Positions 12,911-27,670 of a stretch of 64,000 nt of DNA are shown here, one piece after another. The position numbers were made by a program, and so were the translations under genes. The stretch lies in contig NC_057924.1 of the NCBI RefSeq assembly GCF_018873765.1, forward strand, positions 4,216,001 through 4,280,000, given 5' to 3'. Source of the DNA: Telopea speciosissima (lineage: Eukaryota; Streptophyta; Magnoliopsida; Proteales; Proteaceae). Below the pieces are notes generated by a model. That model was given only the letters and a program-made list of their open reading frames with translations. It ran no database searches and was not told the DNA's origin. The number at the start of each line of letters is the position of its first letter. Positions within the stretch are counted from its first letter, which is position 1.

Positions 12911-14150
12911 TGAATACAAAATGTCTTATGTTTGACATTTACATTAAAAAAAAGCATGTATTAATAACCATGGATCACTTAAAGTAAGGTATTCAAGACT
13001 TAAAGTATGCTATTCATAACTCTTAAACGTAATGTCAAGCTACTAGAACTATGAAATAACTATATCTTATTTATCCCCTAACCCAAGTATTTATTTGTTA
13101 ATTAAAAATAATATTTTGAATTTTTTTTTTAAAACTATTTATACCTTAAAGTATAAGAAAAATATAATGTAATGATGAATTTGACACCATTTGAAGTTGA
13201 ATATTATGTACATATGTTGTACATAATTTTCCATAACCAATAAGTATTTTTCCTTAATATTATATATATATTTTTAATTTTTATAATATATTTATTAAAT
13301 CTGAAAAATAAAATAATTTTTTTAATGGGTGAAAATAAAAAATTAATCCATGGGGCTGTAGAGCATCCCAAGTAGTTTAACATATATCAAAATCATTTTC
13401 AAACAATCACTATTCATCCTATTTTTTTCATTTTCTTTTTCAAATAAATCATTTATTTTTCCAGAAATTATAATAAATAATTTATTAACTGAAAAAAATC
13501 CGACTCCATGAAGTGATAGATCGGGCAAAGATGTTCAACATATATTAAAACCACATGAATCTAACAAGGACTACAAAATTTTTTTGGAAAAAATAGATTT
13601 GGGGAAGAAATAGAAAACACCTTTGAAATCTTGCAAATAGGTGATGATGCTCCAAATTGGCACTTGAATCTTCACTTTGGCACTTCAATCTAACTCCAAA
13701 CAGTGCATTCCATCCAACAATCGAAAGAAAGAAGAAGAAATTTGAAGGAGAGGTTTTTTCCCCTTGGTTTAGAGCCTAAGAACTTCTGTTCCTGCTCTCT
13801 CTTATGTTGGAAATGGTTTTTGGGTGAAAATTGGGCTAAATACAACTAACTAGCATCTTTGGGCCCAGCCGAGATCTCGCCGAGATCTCGAGATCTCTGC
13901 GAGATATTGGTTTTTTTGTACTAAAAAAACCATGATTTTCACCTTCGAGATATCACCGAGATCTCGGCGAGATCTCGAGATCTCGGCGAGATCTCGGTCG
14001 AGAAATTGTAGTTTTTTGTACCGACTAGGAACTCGACTCGGTTTTGCCCAAAACCGAGAAACTCGGCGAGATCTCGGCGAGATCTCGCGAGTTCTCGAAC
14101 CTTGGACTGTCTGTGAGAAGGAGAGAGAGAGAGAGGTAACCGGCTAGTAT

Positions 14151-14488
14151 TTGTTTTCTTTTTCCCTTTACTGGCTCATCATTCCGGGCCCAACATCCAT
14201 TACCCAAGTCCAGTATCATATGTAACATATATATGTATTGTACATGTTTACAATGTTTGGAGGAGCCATGTAGTACAAAGTGTATATCCCCCTCACTCCC
14301 CCTGGGTCCTCTCCTGATCAGAAAGGCCTAACAGTTCTGATAAACCTTTTCCTTCCCCCCAAAGAAAAAAAAAAAAAAAACGAAAGGATAGTTTTCTTCA
14401 TCCATGGTGAAGGATTCACCCACAAATCTAAGGTTATCAGTCAAACTAGAGATACCCAGGGACTTCTTTGAATAAAGGACGTACCAAG
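14151..14488 (+). other. Junction between LYK-derived intron and CRK exons
   Basis: Homology to LYK copy B ends at about 14150. The next 340 bases contain no DUF26 exon and no other recognisable coding sequence, apart from a stop-interrupted stretch just upstream of the transmembrane exon. The segment therefore holds or immediately follows the rearrangement breakpoint. Confidence 0.6.
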
Positions 14489-17890
<3,402 letters not shown>

Positions 17891-18269
17891 TATGAATGGA
17901 TCAAGGGTAATGTAAAATATTAAATAACTGTATGCTAGTCATCAAGTGAGGTTTGGTTTGTGCAACATTTTATTAGTTATGAGTTATGACTTTAATGGAA
18001 CTAATCTATTCACTGAAGCAAGTGAAGGGATTTCATTTATTCCTCAAAGCAAGGAAAGAGTAGTTTTGAGTACTCAAAAAAGGAAAGGACTTGTTCACAA
18101 AAAGTGTAAATGATGAAAGAGAAAAATAGCACTATAAATTTCGAATAAATATGCAACACAACCATAAACCACACGCAATTGTGCATGAGAAGATCCTCTA
18201 AAACTCATCTGTGCTAGCCAGAGCTGCCCCTTAGCCCTATCACGTGCCTTCAAATCACCTTTTGTCAGA
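17891..18269. other. 3' flank of CRK, no gene seen
   Basis: AT-rich sequence with the CRK 3' untranslated region at its start. No exon, RNA gene or clear repeat is recognised. Confidence 0.4.
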
Positions 18270-18765
18270 GTTGATATTATTTCGTATGTGAAAGAATTGA
18301 TCTTCAAAGAAAGGATTTATACAAGTGATTACAAGATGGCCTAGGCGGCCATTATGGAAAGATTACAAGAGATCCAAGACAAAAAAAAATGAACTCCAAC
18401 TATACAAAGAAAGATTGTGCTGTCAATAATAGACTCCAACAATACAAGTCAATACACCACTCAAGATTGCACTGAAGATAGTTCGAATATTCAGTTCCAA
18501 AATATGGTAATCCTATATTTAGTCAATTCCCCTCAAGTGGAAGGGCTGTATGAGTGGATTTTCAATTTGTCCCTCATAAATTGAAATCGTGCCATAGGAA
18601 GCACCTTGGTCAATAAGTCAGCAATTTGATCTTTGGTAGAGATAAATTGCATCTATAGTTGTATTTGGTGACTTTATCACGAACAAAATGGACATTAATT
18701 TCTACGTGTTTGGTGTGTGCATGGAAGAACGGGTTGGCAGACGTGTATGTGGCACCCAGAGTCAC
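18270..18765 (-). mobile_element. Ty1/copia LTR retrotransposon fossil (3' end)
   Basis: On the minus strand the segment about 18765-18545 encodes the end of a copia-type RNase H ([18 protein letters not shown], then a QIADLLTK-like and RFQFMRDKLKIH-like stretch). A polypurine-type motif near 18540 follows, then what appears to be the start of a 3' LTR with a TATAAAT-like box. Only the terminal fraction of the element is present and it is broken. The boundaries, particularly of the LTR, are approximate. Weak preservation suggests an old insertion. Confidence 0.75.
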
Positions 18766-19201
18766 ATCGAAGCGTTTAAAATAAATAGCACTCCCAATGA
18801 TTATATTGTAATTAATTCAAAAAACAAACATTTAAAATAAACAAAACACGTATTTAAAGGGAAAGAAAAAAAAAAAAGTCATTAGATTGGGAGGGGACTC
18901 TTGGAAAAAAGAAAAAAGAGCTATTAAAATATTGCTGGAATGTAGCAATTGGAATATCTTTGAAAAAAGAATCGATACTCGAGAAAGATGTCGGAGAGAG
19001 TGGAATGGGCATTAAATATTCATCATCATAAGTACATCATTCTCCTCTACTTTAAATGAACTCATTTTTGAGTTTGAAATGACAATGAGAGTGGTGATTC
19101 AATCGTTGAATACCCACAATTCCATAGGAAATAAGTAAAGGAACCAAACGACAGATTACAGAAGAAACACAAGAACGTAGAGTAATACATGGAATACCCA
19201 C

Positions 19202-19352
19202 CAGGAACGAACATCTTTTTGACAATGAAGACGAGTGGTTTGGGTAGTCCTTGCTTCCACGGCCGAGTAGGAGAAGCAAAACCTCTGCTTCTATTAGGTT
19301 TAGATGGGAAGAAAGAGAGCTGAGTGTGCGGAGCAATCGGAAATGACTCCAT
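19202..19352 (-). other. Possible orphan first exon with transit-peptide-like sequence
   Basis: On the minus strand an ATG opens a Ser/Arg/Pro-rich sequence (MESFPIAPHTQLSFFPSK onward) resembling a plastid transit peptide. It ends after about 50 codons at a GTGGGT donor (exon edge 19202), preceded by UTR-like sequence. No continuation is recognisable before the copia fossil, so this may be a broken or captured first exon. The product is unknown. Confidence 0.3.
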
Positions 19353-19634
19353 TATGGCCTCTCAACGTTCTTCTGTTCACTCTAAATCACTCCTACTGTG
19401 ACTGAAGACTGACTACACCTCCTCGTTCTCGCTCGGATATGGAAGCTTTTCCTCACAAATAGATCTATACTTTATACGTGGCACGTTTCAGTTGCAAGGC
19501 CTGGTGACCTGCTGGACCAATGTTTGAGGTATTGGTGTCGGATCGGCCGATACGCTGATATCGATTCCTGGCCGATCTTGTATCAGCCAATCACTATGGA
19601 TCAAGGGTAAAATGGTTTAAAAAAAAAAAAAAAA

Positions 19635-19755
19635 GGGCGTTGTTCTCTGTGCCACAACACAGTTTGCGCCCAGGCACATGAGGGTGAGCGCAATGAACAC
19701 CCTGCGTCCCTGCCCCCCCGCATAGGCTGTGCTGCAGCAAAGAGAACATTCTCCT
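19635..19755. mobile_element. GTTCTCTGTG-family foldback MITE
   Basis: The termini TTGTTCTCTGTGCCACA and AAGAGAACATTCTCC are inverted. The interior has the shared CCAGGCACATGAGGGTG..GCAATGAAC..CACCCTG core seen in the other family members (42907, 45181, 46641, 48299, 53461). Confidence 0.75.
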
Positions 19756-19943
19756 AAAAAAATTTAAATGAAACGAGGGGTAAATTGGGAACGGATTGGT
19801 ACCCAGATGTTTCGTGCCACTTTGGGTGATGCCAACTGCTGTGTCAACTAATTTGCGAGATTGGATCATCTACTGATAAAGTGTATACTTCATGTATGGT
19901 TAGGTGATGACATGTATCTTTTTTTGCTTCTATAAATATACAT

Positions 19944-20096
19944 GAATTTTTATCCTCTTCAGTTATAGTATGGAATGTATCGTGCGGCAGTTACAGAGGT
20001 CATGTGCATCATGTGGGATCCATTGTGCCACATGGCCTCTGCAGTGCCGCACGATACGCTACTGTACCATACTGTAACATGAGAGGATAATGATTC
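19944..20096. mobile_element. 153-bp hairpin MITE with 9-bp TSD
   Basis: The target duplication AATATACAT lies at 19935-19943 and 20097-20105. The two arms are inverted repeats of each other over most of the length (left TTATCCTCT..GTATCGTGCGGCA, right TGCCGCACGATACG..AGAGGATAA), so the transcript would fold into a long hairpin. Confidence 0.85.
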
Positions 20097-20199
20097 AATA
20101 TACATGCATTCTTAGTGATAGTAAATGGGACAAATGCCATCGCCTAATTAAGTGTGAATCGTACATGTATGAGTTGGTGATCAAGATTTGCCACTTCCG

Positions 20200-20590
20200 T
20201 GACCAACTATGCTGAGAGTTGTCTTCCAATTCGATTCCATGGTATTTTGTGCAAGATTGAAGTTTCTTTCTATCTTATCTGTTATCAACTGATTGTAAAA
20301 TTTCATACTAGGGAGGCAAATTCAATAGCTGATTATTTGACCAAAAAATGTTTTTTGGTAACAGATTATTTACAAAAATGACAGCTAAGTAATGATTTTT
20401 ATTGTATCAAGTGGTCTTTCCTTGTTATATTAAAGAGAAAATATCGAGGGATGCTCAATGCAGGCTAAAATTTCAGTTATTTTATAAGTTTGCTTTATGG
20501 GATGAGTTTTGGGTTCCCTACTTCACCCCCAAAAAAAAAAATTTTGGATTCTCTGGTAAGGGCAATGCCGAAGGTGGGGTCTCATAACTC
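20200..20590 (+). mobile_element. LINE remnant, RNase H end
   Basis: The open stretch contains VKFHTREANSIADYLTKK, the hallmark C-terminal block of RNase H from plant L1-like LINE polyproteins, followed by a degenerate downstream tail. Nothing upstream of it is recognisable. It is a 5'-truncated remnant. Confidence 0.6.
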
Positions 20591-20716
20591 TTTGTGTTAT
20601 GTATTAAACGTATTTCATGTAATTATTTTTCAATTTGTTTCTAATATATTCTTTAGCCCCAAAAAAAAAGGGAAAAGATAACGGTTGATCTAATTGTGGC
20701 AGGGTCTAGAGATTGA

Positions 20717-21409
20717 TAGGGGTGTCAGTTTGACCGGTTTTAAGCTATTGGTCTGATTCCTTAACGGTTCCAACCTTAAGGGGTCTGGACTAGACCAATA
20801 AGCTAATCAGTTCCAAACTTGAGATCCAAGACTGTTAACTAATTGGTCGATCGATTCCAGTCCCAAACAGTCCAATATTTATAATAAAAAAAAAAAATTT
20901 CCTAACACATGCTACATATATCTAATAATATTATAATAAGACACTAATTTCAATTACACGAGATATGCTTCTTTTTTATTTTAAATCACAAAACTTATCT
21001 ATATTACCTCCTGATTTGTATTAATTAATAAGCAGGAGCATCACAACTCTTATAAGTTAGGATTATTTTAAGGTATGTTCTTAAGTTAGCATTCTCAAAT
21101 AGACTTATAAATTTATAGCCAAATCTTTGGTAAAATAGCACATGAGACAAATGGTACCAGCTAAAACTGAAAGACCAAAAAAAAATAAAGGGTTTGACTT
21201 TAGCTCTCACAACCTTTGAGTCCAAAAGAATTACATAACATATATAGGGTTATGATGTAAATTTGTTCCGGTTCTACCAGTTCCTAATTGGTAGATCTGG
21301 AATCGGACCAATAACTTATCAATAGATCGAAAACGGACCAATAAGCTAATGGGTGGGTCGGTTTCAATTCCGGTGCGGTTATCGGTTCTGGTCCAAAATT
21401 GACACCCTA
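20717..21409. mobile_element. Non-autonomous DNA element with GGGTGTCA ends (693 bp)
   Basis: The left end TAGGGGTGTCAGTTTGACC and right end GGTCCAAAATTGACACCCTA are inverted repeats, flanked by the direct repeat AGATTGA (20710-20716 and 21410-21416). Subterminal DNA carries repeated GGACCAATAAGCTAAT-type motifs. There is no coding capacity. The superfamily is uncertain; a Mutator-like element is possible. Confidence 0.65.
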
Positions 21410-22217
21410 AGATTGAATCCCACTTTACTTTTTTTTTTTTTGGGTTAATAATCCCACTTTATTAGGGAGGTTTAAAAGGAGAGATTAAAAAAATATGTAA
21501 TATATCTACCATTCTAGGAAAAAAACAAAAGGCCAAGGATGATTGTCTATTGGCATGCATCTTTTTTTTTTGTGTGAAAATATTGGCACGCATTTCAGTG
21601 TATATTCATTTATACTTGCCGCCTATACTCTTTGACTATTGTTTTTCAATGCCTTGCTTCGACAAGTGATGAACTCTGTTTAGGTTGAAACTTAACATTT
21701 GACATAAGACTCTGGGATCCACCTATTCACAGAATTACAATCTTATTTGATTTGCCAAAATAGTAGAACCAAGGTCCACTTGAAGAAAGCTCTCTAGACC
21801 GGCCGGCGGGCGTAAAACACCTCAATCTCCCTTGTTTTCCTTCACATGCCATGAATGTTTTAGGGATATTTATGTAAAACAACATGGGCTTGAATAAAAA
21901 AAAATAGTAGTACCAACATGGTGACTAGGTGAGGGAGAGCTAGTACAGAACTCATATATGTTTCCTCATACCATGTTTCATGTGGATTAAAGCCACAATC
22001 CTAGAAATAGAGCTCTCGCATGTGGCAAATGCAAATGTGAGAGCACAAAAGTGTGTCGAAGTGAAATGTAAGCCCAGTGGGCAGTTACTTTCTTCTTGTG
22101 GGCCTGTAGGGCAAAACCAAGCCTATTGGGCTTATTTAGAAGTCCATTGGGCCAGGCCACGACACAATAACTGTGACCCGCATTTGACTTTGCGGAAGTC
22201 AACATAATATACATAAA

Positions 22218-22460
22218 TTAAGCCTTATCCCTACTTAATGGGGTTGACTACATGGATTCAAACAAAGAAAGTAAGTAAAATTGAGGTTTAGACAAAAAAA
22301 AAAAAAGTGGAGTGAAGAGATGGAAAAAGACGTATGAGAAATGAGATAAGAGATGAAAAATGACAAATGAATACTGAAAAATAAATGATATTTTTATGGC
22401 ATAAAAAATATCATCATTACTTTTATTTTTATTTTGGAGAAGAATCTCTAAATAGGTAGC
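22218..22460 (-). mobile_element. RTE LINE 3' fragment
   Basis: The reverse complement of the RTE 3' end (TAAGCCTTATCCCTACTTAA, then TGACTACATGGATTCAAAC) continues into the GA-rich segment that matches the 3' untranslated part of the LINE at 4341-8214. It is a short 5'-truncated copy. Confidence 0.7.
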
Positions 22461-23552
22461 TTGCCAAGAAGATTGAAGCAAGAGTTAAATATTTGTTGTC
22501 TAGTAGTTTATGTGAGACTCACATTTTGTGAACAGATAAACCTCAAGGTCTTTTTCTCACATCTGAAGTTTCAATTCATTTGAAATTTTTAGGTGGCCAA
22601 ATACAAGTTTTGAAAAATCACAAACTCTAATTAAGATACATGATAAAATATTAAGATACTACACAAGAGGATATTTGATTGAAGTAGGTTATGAAATCCA
22701 TACCTTATTTAGATTTTCAATAGTTTCAATTATCATATTACTCATATAGAATACAAAAATGAAGAATCAACTTAGAGATTCCTTTTCAAGTAGACCCGCG
22801 AGAAATTTTTTTATTTTTAAGTACTATAATTTTTTTTTTGGTTAAATAGGTACTATTATTATTACAAGAGGATTTCAAAGATGCTATTTTTTTTTTTGGG
22901 TCAAATGCACACACCAATTCAAAAGGGTTAACCAACCTTTCAAGATGGTATTGAACAATTTGGCTATTCTGTACATGCCGCATGCCGGTTAGATTGAGTC
23001 TTGTTAACGCCTCATTTTCCTCTCATTTCTTTAATAATTTAGTGGACTAAGGCTTCCCATGACACTAGGGTGGGAAACCACACCAATGAGCATGCGGAAG
23101 ATGGATTTGTTTACTAGAGATCCATACTTTGTATGTGGGAGAGAATATCAGTGTGCACCCCATGGCTCATTAAGAGAGAGCGTGGGGAAAGGAATCTTCC
23201 CCAATTTCGTGATGATCTTTTTCCTTAATTTATTATTGGAAAAGGCTTTCTGAGCGTAAGGCGTACATTGCGCCTCCTCACATTCATCATCATATTAATT
23301 GTTTTAAAAAAAAGAGAAATAATAACTTAAAAAAAATGTGCAAAGCTGTAGTGTACCCTGCTTCCTCAAAGAACCCTCTCCTTTTATTATTTGAAAAAAA
23401 ATCTCTTAGAACATGAGATGTAGGAAACACCTAATCCGCTTCTCATGTGGGTAGGTTTTTTCCTATGCCACATGTTTAGAGAACGCTCTTCCTTATTATT
23501 TATAGAAAGGCGCATGGGAGGGAGTGTGGCCTATGCCAGCGCTTCCAATGTC
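22461..23552. other. Intergenic DNA, no gene seen
   Basis: AT-rich sequence with poly-T and poly-A runs and short degenerate repeats. No exon or RNA gene is recognised before duplication copy B begins. Confidence 0.4.
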
Positions 23553-26500
23553 TATCTCTTTCTTTCCTAAACAAGGGGCAAAGATGTCTTTTCATATAGA
23601 AAAGAGAGATAGACACATAGGAACGTTGGCGTAGGTCATGTTCCTAAACAAAGGTCTTTTCACCTTATTTATAATAAAGGAATAAGAGAAAAAAAGGTAG
23701 TCAAGTTGCGTGCTCTCTTTTGGCCCCACACTAGTGTAGGGGCCACACAGTCTAACATCAATCCTCATCCTTTTAAAAATGGACAAGAGATCGTTGTCTA
23801 GTAATCCTTGCACCTGTGCAAGGACGAATGAGAGTGCACATAGAGACATCAATATACGTGAGATTTTTTATTTCAAAAGGGCTGGACAGTAATTTTGTGC
23901 TTTCCGGTGTCTTGGGTGCAGGGACACACAACCCTACAACGTTTTTTTTTCCCACAAATAAATCAATTTTGATCTCCCGCTGCCATAAGAAATTAATTTT
24001 TTCAATCTCCCGCCAGTGTAGTCTACTGGTAAACGCGGTTAGCAGATGAAGCAAACATCATTAAAATAGTTTGAAAATGGCCAACTGCTTACTGCACGTC
24101 TTCACCTCAACTAATCAAATTGAAGAACGACGAGGCGCGAATCGCGAGGGGTGACGAAGAAGAAGTTTTTGTTTCGAATTATAACGGAATTTTTTTTTTC
24201 TTTCCCTAATTAAATCTTCAATAGGGACAAAGGAAATAATCGACAAAGAACAGTTCAAGCAGGTCAACTGCATAAATATTTGAAAATTTTTATTTTATAG
24301 TTTCTGTAATTCCTTCTTCAATTTTATAATATATTCAGAAAAATTCAATTTCTTCTCCTTTGTTTTGTTGATCTCTGTTTCGGAAGAATGGGTATGGAGC
24401 AAAGTTTTCAGGGCTCTGAACATCTTTGTGAATTGTTGTAATATTTGCTCAGAGTTCGATCTTCCACATATGGCGGTTGCAGGGAGTACAAGACTGGATT
24501 CATGGTTAGAGGTAGGATTTTCCGTCTTGCTCTTGTTCTTTTTCGTCGGAGCAGAAGCCGTTTGTCAACCCTGCAACCTGGCTTTGGCTTCTTACTATGT
24601 GTGGCCGGGTTGTAACCTTACATTCATCAGCCAAGTCTTGAACTCTTCGATTACATCGATTAGGAGCTACAATCCTCAAATAAACGATAAGGATTCTGTT
24701 CAAGCTTACGACAATATAATCGTTCCATTCTCCAACTGCGATTGCATCAATGGATACAATGCTCATGTGTTCCAATACTCTGTTAATACTGGTGATTCCT
24801 ACCAAACTATAGCTACGCAATTTTATTCCAACCTCACGACCACGGCATCGTTGCAGAGCGAGAACAGCTATGATACAGTCAATATTCCAAATAATGCCCA
24901 ACTCAATGTTAGCGTCAATTGTTATTGTTTGAATAGTAGTATCTCCAAGTCTTATGGGTTGTTCGTGACTTACCCTCTTCGCCCGAATGACACCTTATCT
25001 TCGGTTGCTGCTTTGTTCAACTTCAATAATACCCAATTGGTGGAGCAGTACAACCCCACCGTGAGTTTCAGCTCTGGGAGTGGTGTAGTGTTCATTCCTC
25101 ACAAAGGTGACCTCTTATTCTATGCTAGCAAGTGTTGTTATCTGTTTATGATCATCCACAATTCTATAAATGAGATAAAGCATTGCATATATTTGTAAAA
25201 GGGGGGGGAGGGGGTTGAGGACAAAACTATAGAAAAAAAAGAAGAGATTTGAGTAATTTAGTATCTTGTTTGCTGATTTTTTTTATCATGAACAGAAAGA
25301 GGCCATTGTTCTGTGGGTTTCTATACAACAACAACTCAGCCTTATCCCAACTAAATGGGGTCGGCTACATGGATCTTTGTCTTCCAATCAGTTCTATTCG
25401 AGGTCATATTTGAAACAAGCCTTAAACTATGAATGTCTTGCCTCATCACTTCTTTTAAGGTCATTTTAGGTTTGCCCCTGGCTCTTTTAGTTCTTTCAAT
25501 CTGAAACAAATCACTCCTAAAGTCATTTTTCTATGGGTTTCTATATGTCTCTTATTCCCTTTATTGCAAAATGTTTTCTTGATACTGTAGAAGTATTCCA
25601 AATCAATAAGACTTACAAGTGTTGACTTCTCGGTGGTACTTGCAATAGTTGTAGCCCCTGAGATGGTCTTCGTTGTAAGATACCATCATACACAGGGGTG
25701 ATGGGTTGCATAGGTTGAAAAGAATTTAGCTTCTCGTCTTTGTGACTGACCTAATTTTGATATAAAGCTGAATGACTCTTGCTAAATTCTAGCTTTTCCT
25801 CTTCTTTGAATGAAAAAACCTTTCCTACAACATGTAGAGCTTGGAATTGATATCTTCTAGTATTCTTGATCTTCTTCAGATGCTAATGGAAGTTATCTAG
25901 GCCTGGGTACAATAATAAGGTAATTAGTATTCAATTTGCTCAATGATTTAAGCTGATCGATGCTTTATGTCTTTAGTTCTCTACCTCTTCCAGCTGTCTA
26001 ACATGAATACACTATTCTCATCTTGCAGTTCAGGACCTTCAGGTGGCTTGCATCTTCTTCACGTGCCATTTTTATGCTTGTTATCTGAATAAGCCAATTT
26101 GGGGCATTGATATTATTTAAGCTGACCATGCCCTACCTCTAAATCTAAGCAGGAATTTCAAGCGCAGCAATTGCCGGCATAGCTATTGCAGCAGCTGTGG
26201 CTCTGCTTTTGCCAGGTAGTATATATTTTCTGGTTTACAGAAGGAAGAAGGTTAAAAAGCCAGCATTGTTTCACACAGCATCTGGACATCCATCTATATA
26301 TCATGAGCTTGGTAATCCTTCTTTTTATGGCTATATTTTGCCCTTATAAAAGATGTTTCTTCAGGATTTTCCTGGGTTTTGATTATTCCAAACAGATGTG
26401 TTCTCTTGCTGAAAATTTGGGACACAAGTCAAATGACCAAGACAAGACAAGATTTTCTTATGCCATTGTTTGGTAACAAAAATTTCTATGGAGAACATCA

Positions 26501-27670
26501 AAATGCATATCACCACCCTTACCTTGTTTTCATTGTTAAAGTTGATTTCATTTTAAATATACTTTATGTGAGCTATCGTTTTATGGTGTATTGCTTCCGA
26601 CTGTTAATCTGTTTTCTATTTCTTATCTATACTTATAATATAATTATTCTGTAGAATAAATCTGTGAACTTGCATGTAATTTGAGAACCATTGTTGCTAT
26701 TTATGCTTTTCTCCAAATTTGACAGTTTCGATGGAACTTGTGAATTACCAGTAAATTTTTCAATTTATTTATGTGTCATCACAGATTAATACTGGAGTTA
26801 TGTTTTCTTTACAAAGTATAATGAAAAGGGGATACCACTGTAGTGTTGAAAGACTTAGGCTCTCTACTGTGTTTGTTCTGCATATCAAGGGAGGATCTGA
26901 GGGATCTGCTAGCCATTAAATCAGATTGTTCTGGTGGCCTTAACCATCTGAACTGGAGTATTGTTTTTTGTTTTTTGTTTTTTTATAAAAATATTGTTTC
27001 TTTCTTGGGACTTTCTATCTGAAGAATACAACTGATTGGATGGTCATTACAGTCCAAAAGGCATTTTTTTGGCCTATTCATATCCTTTTGTAGGTCGAAT
27101 TGATTGTCAGTCTGGATGGATTAACACAATCATTTTCATGTATGTACATTAGAAAGAGGGGTGGACCCAAGAATTTTTTCCTTTTATTTTTTTGTGTTGT
27201 GTGTTGGGGGGTGGGGGGGAGAGGGGGGGAGGGAGGGAGGAGTCATAACAATTTTATAAAATTAAAATAAACGAACATCATGTTCATGTTTTCAACATAT
27301 GACAAAAGGAAAAAAGAACAAAAATAAAAATAAATAAAAAATGACAAAATTTTGAAGAAATTTTTTCCGTGAAAATGATTTGACGGTATGATTGGACTCT
27401 TGGAACAGTGAGTCTCATCATAAACTCCCTATCCCTATAAAAGAAAGTCTGAAATACCATTCCTAGGTTCAATCGAAGGGTCAGATCTCATGGATTAAGA
27501 AATTCTCTCTTCACCTTAGGTGAAAGAAAACTTGGTATAAATTTTATGAATAATGGGAGAATCAATAGGAGTGTGGGACTGTGGGAGATGGAGGGAAAGG
27601 CTTGAGGGGAGGAAGTGCCAAAGAATGGCAGGTGTGGCTGTCTATGAGAGAGAGAGGTAACCGGCTAGTA
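23553..27670 (+). repeat. Tandem segmental duplication, copy B
   Basis: The counterpart of copy A (1258-14150), with the same order of flank, LysM exon 1, mini-exons 2 and 3, TM exon 4 and intron 4. It lacks copy A's MITE, LINE and hAT, and so shows the pre-insertion sites. It has its own LINE piece in intron 1 (25326-25533). Confidence 0.9.

Larger units (their letters stand above)
9187..14104 (-). mobile_element. hAT-superfamily DNA transposon (4.9 kb) with intact ends
   Basis: Perfect 17-bp terminal inverted repeats (CAAGGTTCGAGAACTCG at 9187-9203, its reverse complement at 14088-14104) are flanked by the 8-bp TSD GACTGTCT at 9179-9186 and 14105-14112. Copy B shows the single empty target at about 27636-27643. 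Subterminal DNA on both sides is filled with CTCGGCGAGATCTCG-type repeats, densest at 13865-14100. A transposase gene lies on the minus strand. Other subterminal repeats (CCGACTCCATGAAG..AACATATAT, about 13340-13560) are AT-rich. An 8-bp TSD, CA..TG ends and a DUF659 transposase all point to hAT. Confidence 0.93.
1258..14150 (+). repeat. Tandem segmental duplication, copy A
   Basis: Collinear with about 23553-27670: upstream flank, LysM exon 1, short exons 2 and 3, transmembrane exon 4 and a long piece of intron 4. Homology starts near the shared TCTCTTTC..AACAAG..GCAAAG block and stops just after GAGGTAACCGGCTAGTATTT (about 14150 in A, 27675 in B). Copy A is larger because it received a MITE (1327-1747), a LINE (4341-8214) and a hAT transposon (9187-14104). 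At each of these sites copy B shows the unoccupied target. Beyond the right border copy A continues into CRK exons, copy B into LYK kinase exons. Confidence 0.9.

Noticed and set aside
13865-14100. Regular short palindromic repeats resembling a CRISPR array
   Set aside because: They lack uniform spacers, lie in a plant genome and are the subterminal repeats of the hAT element.
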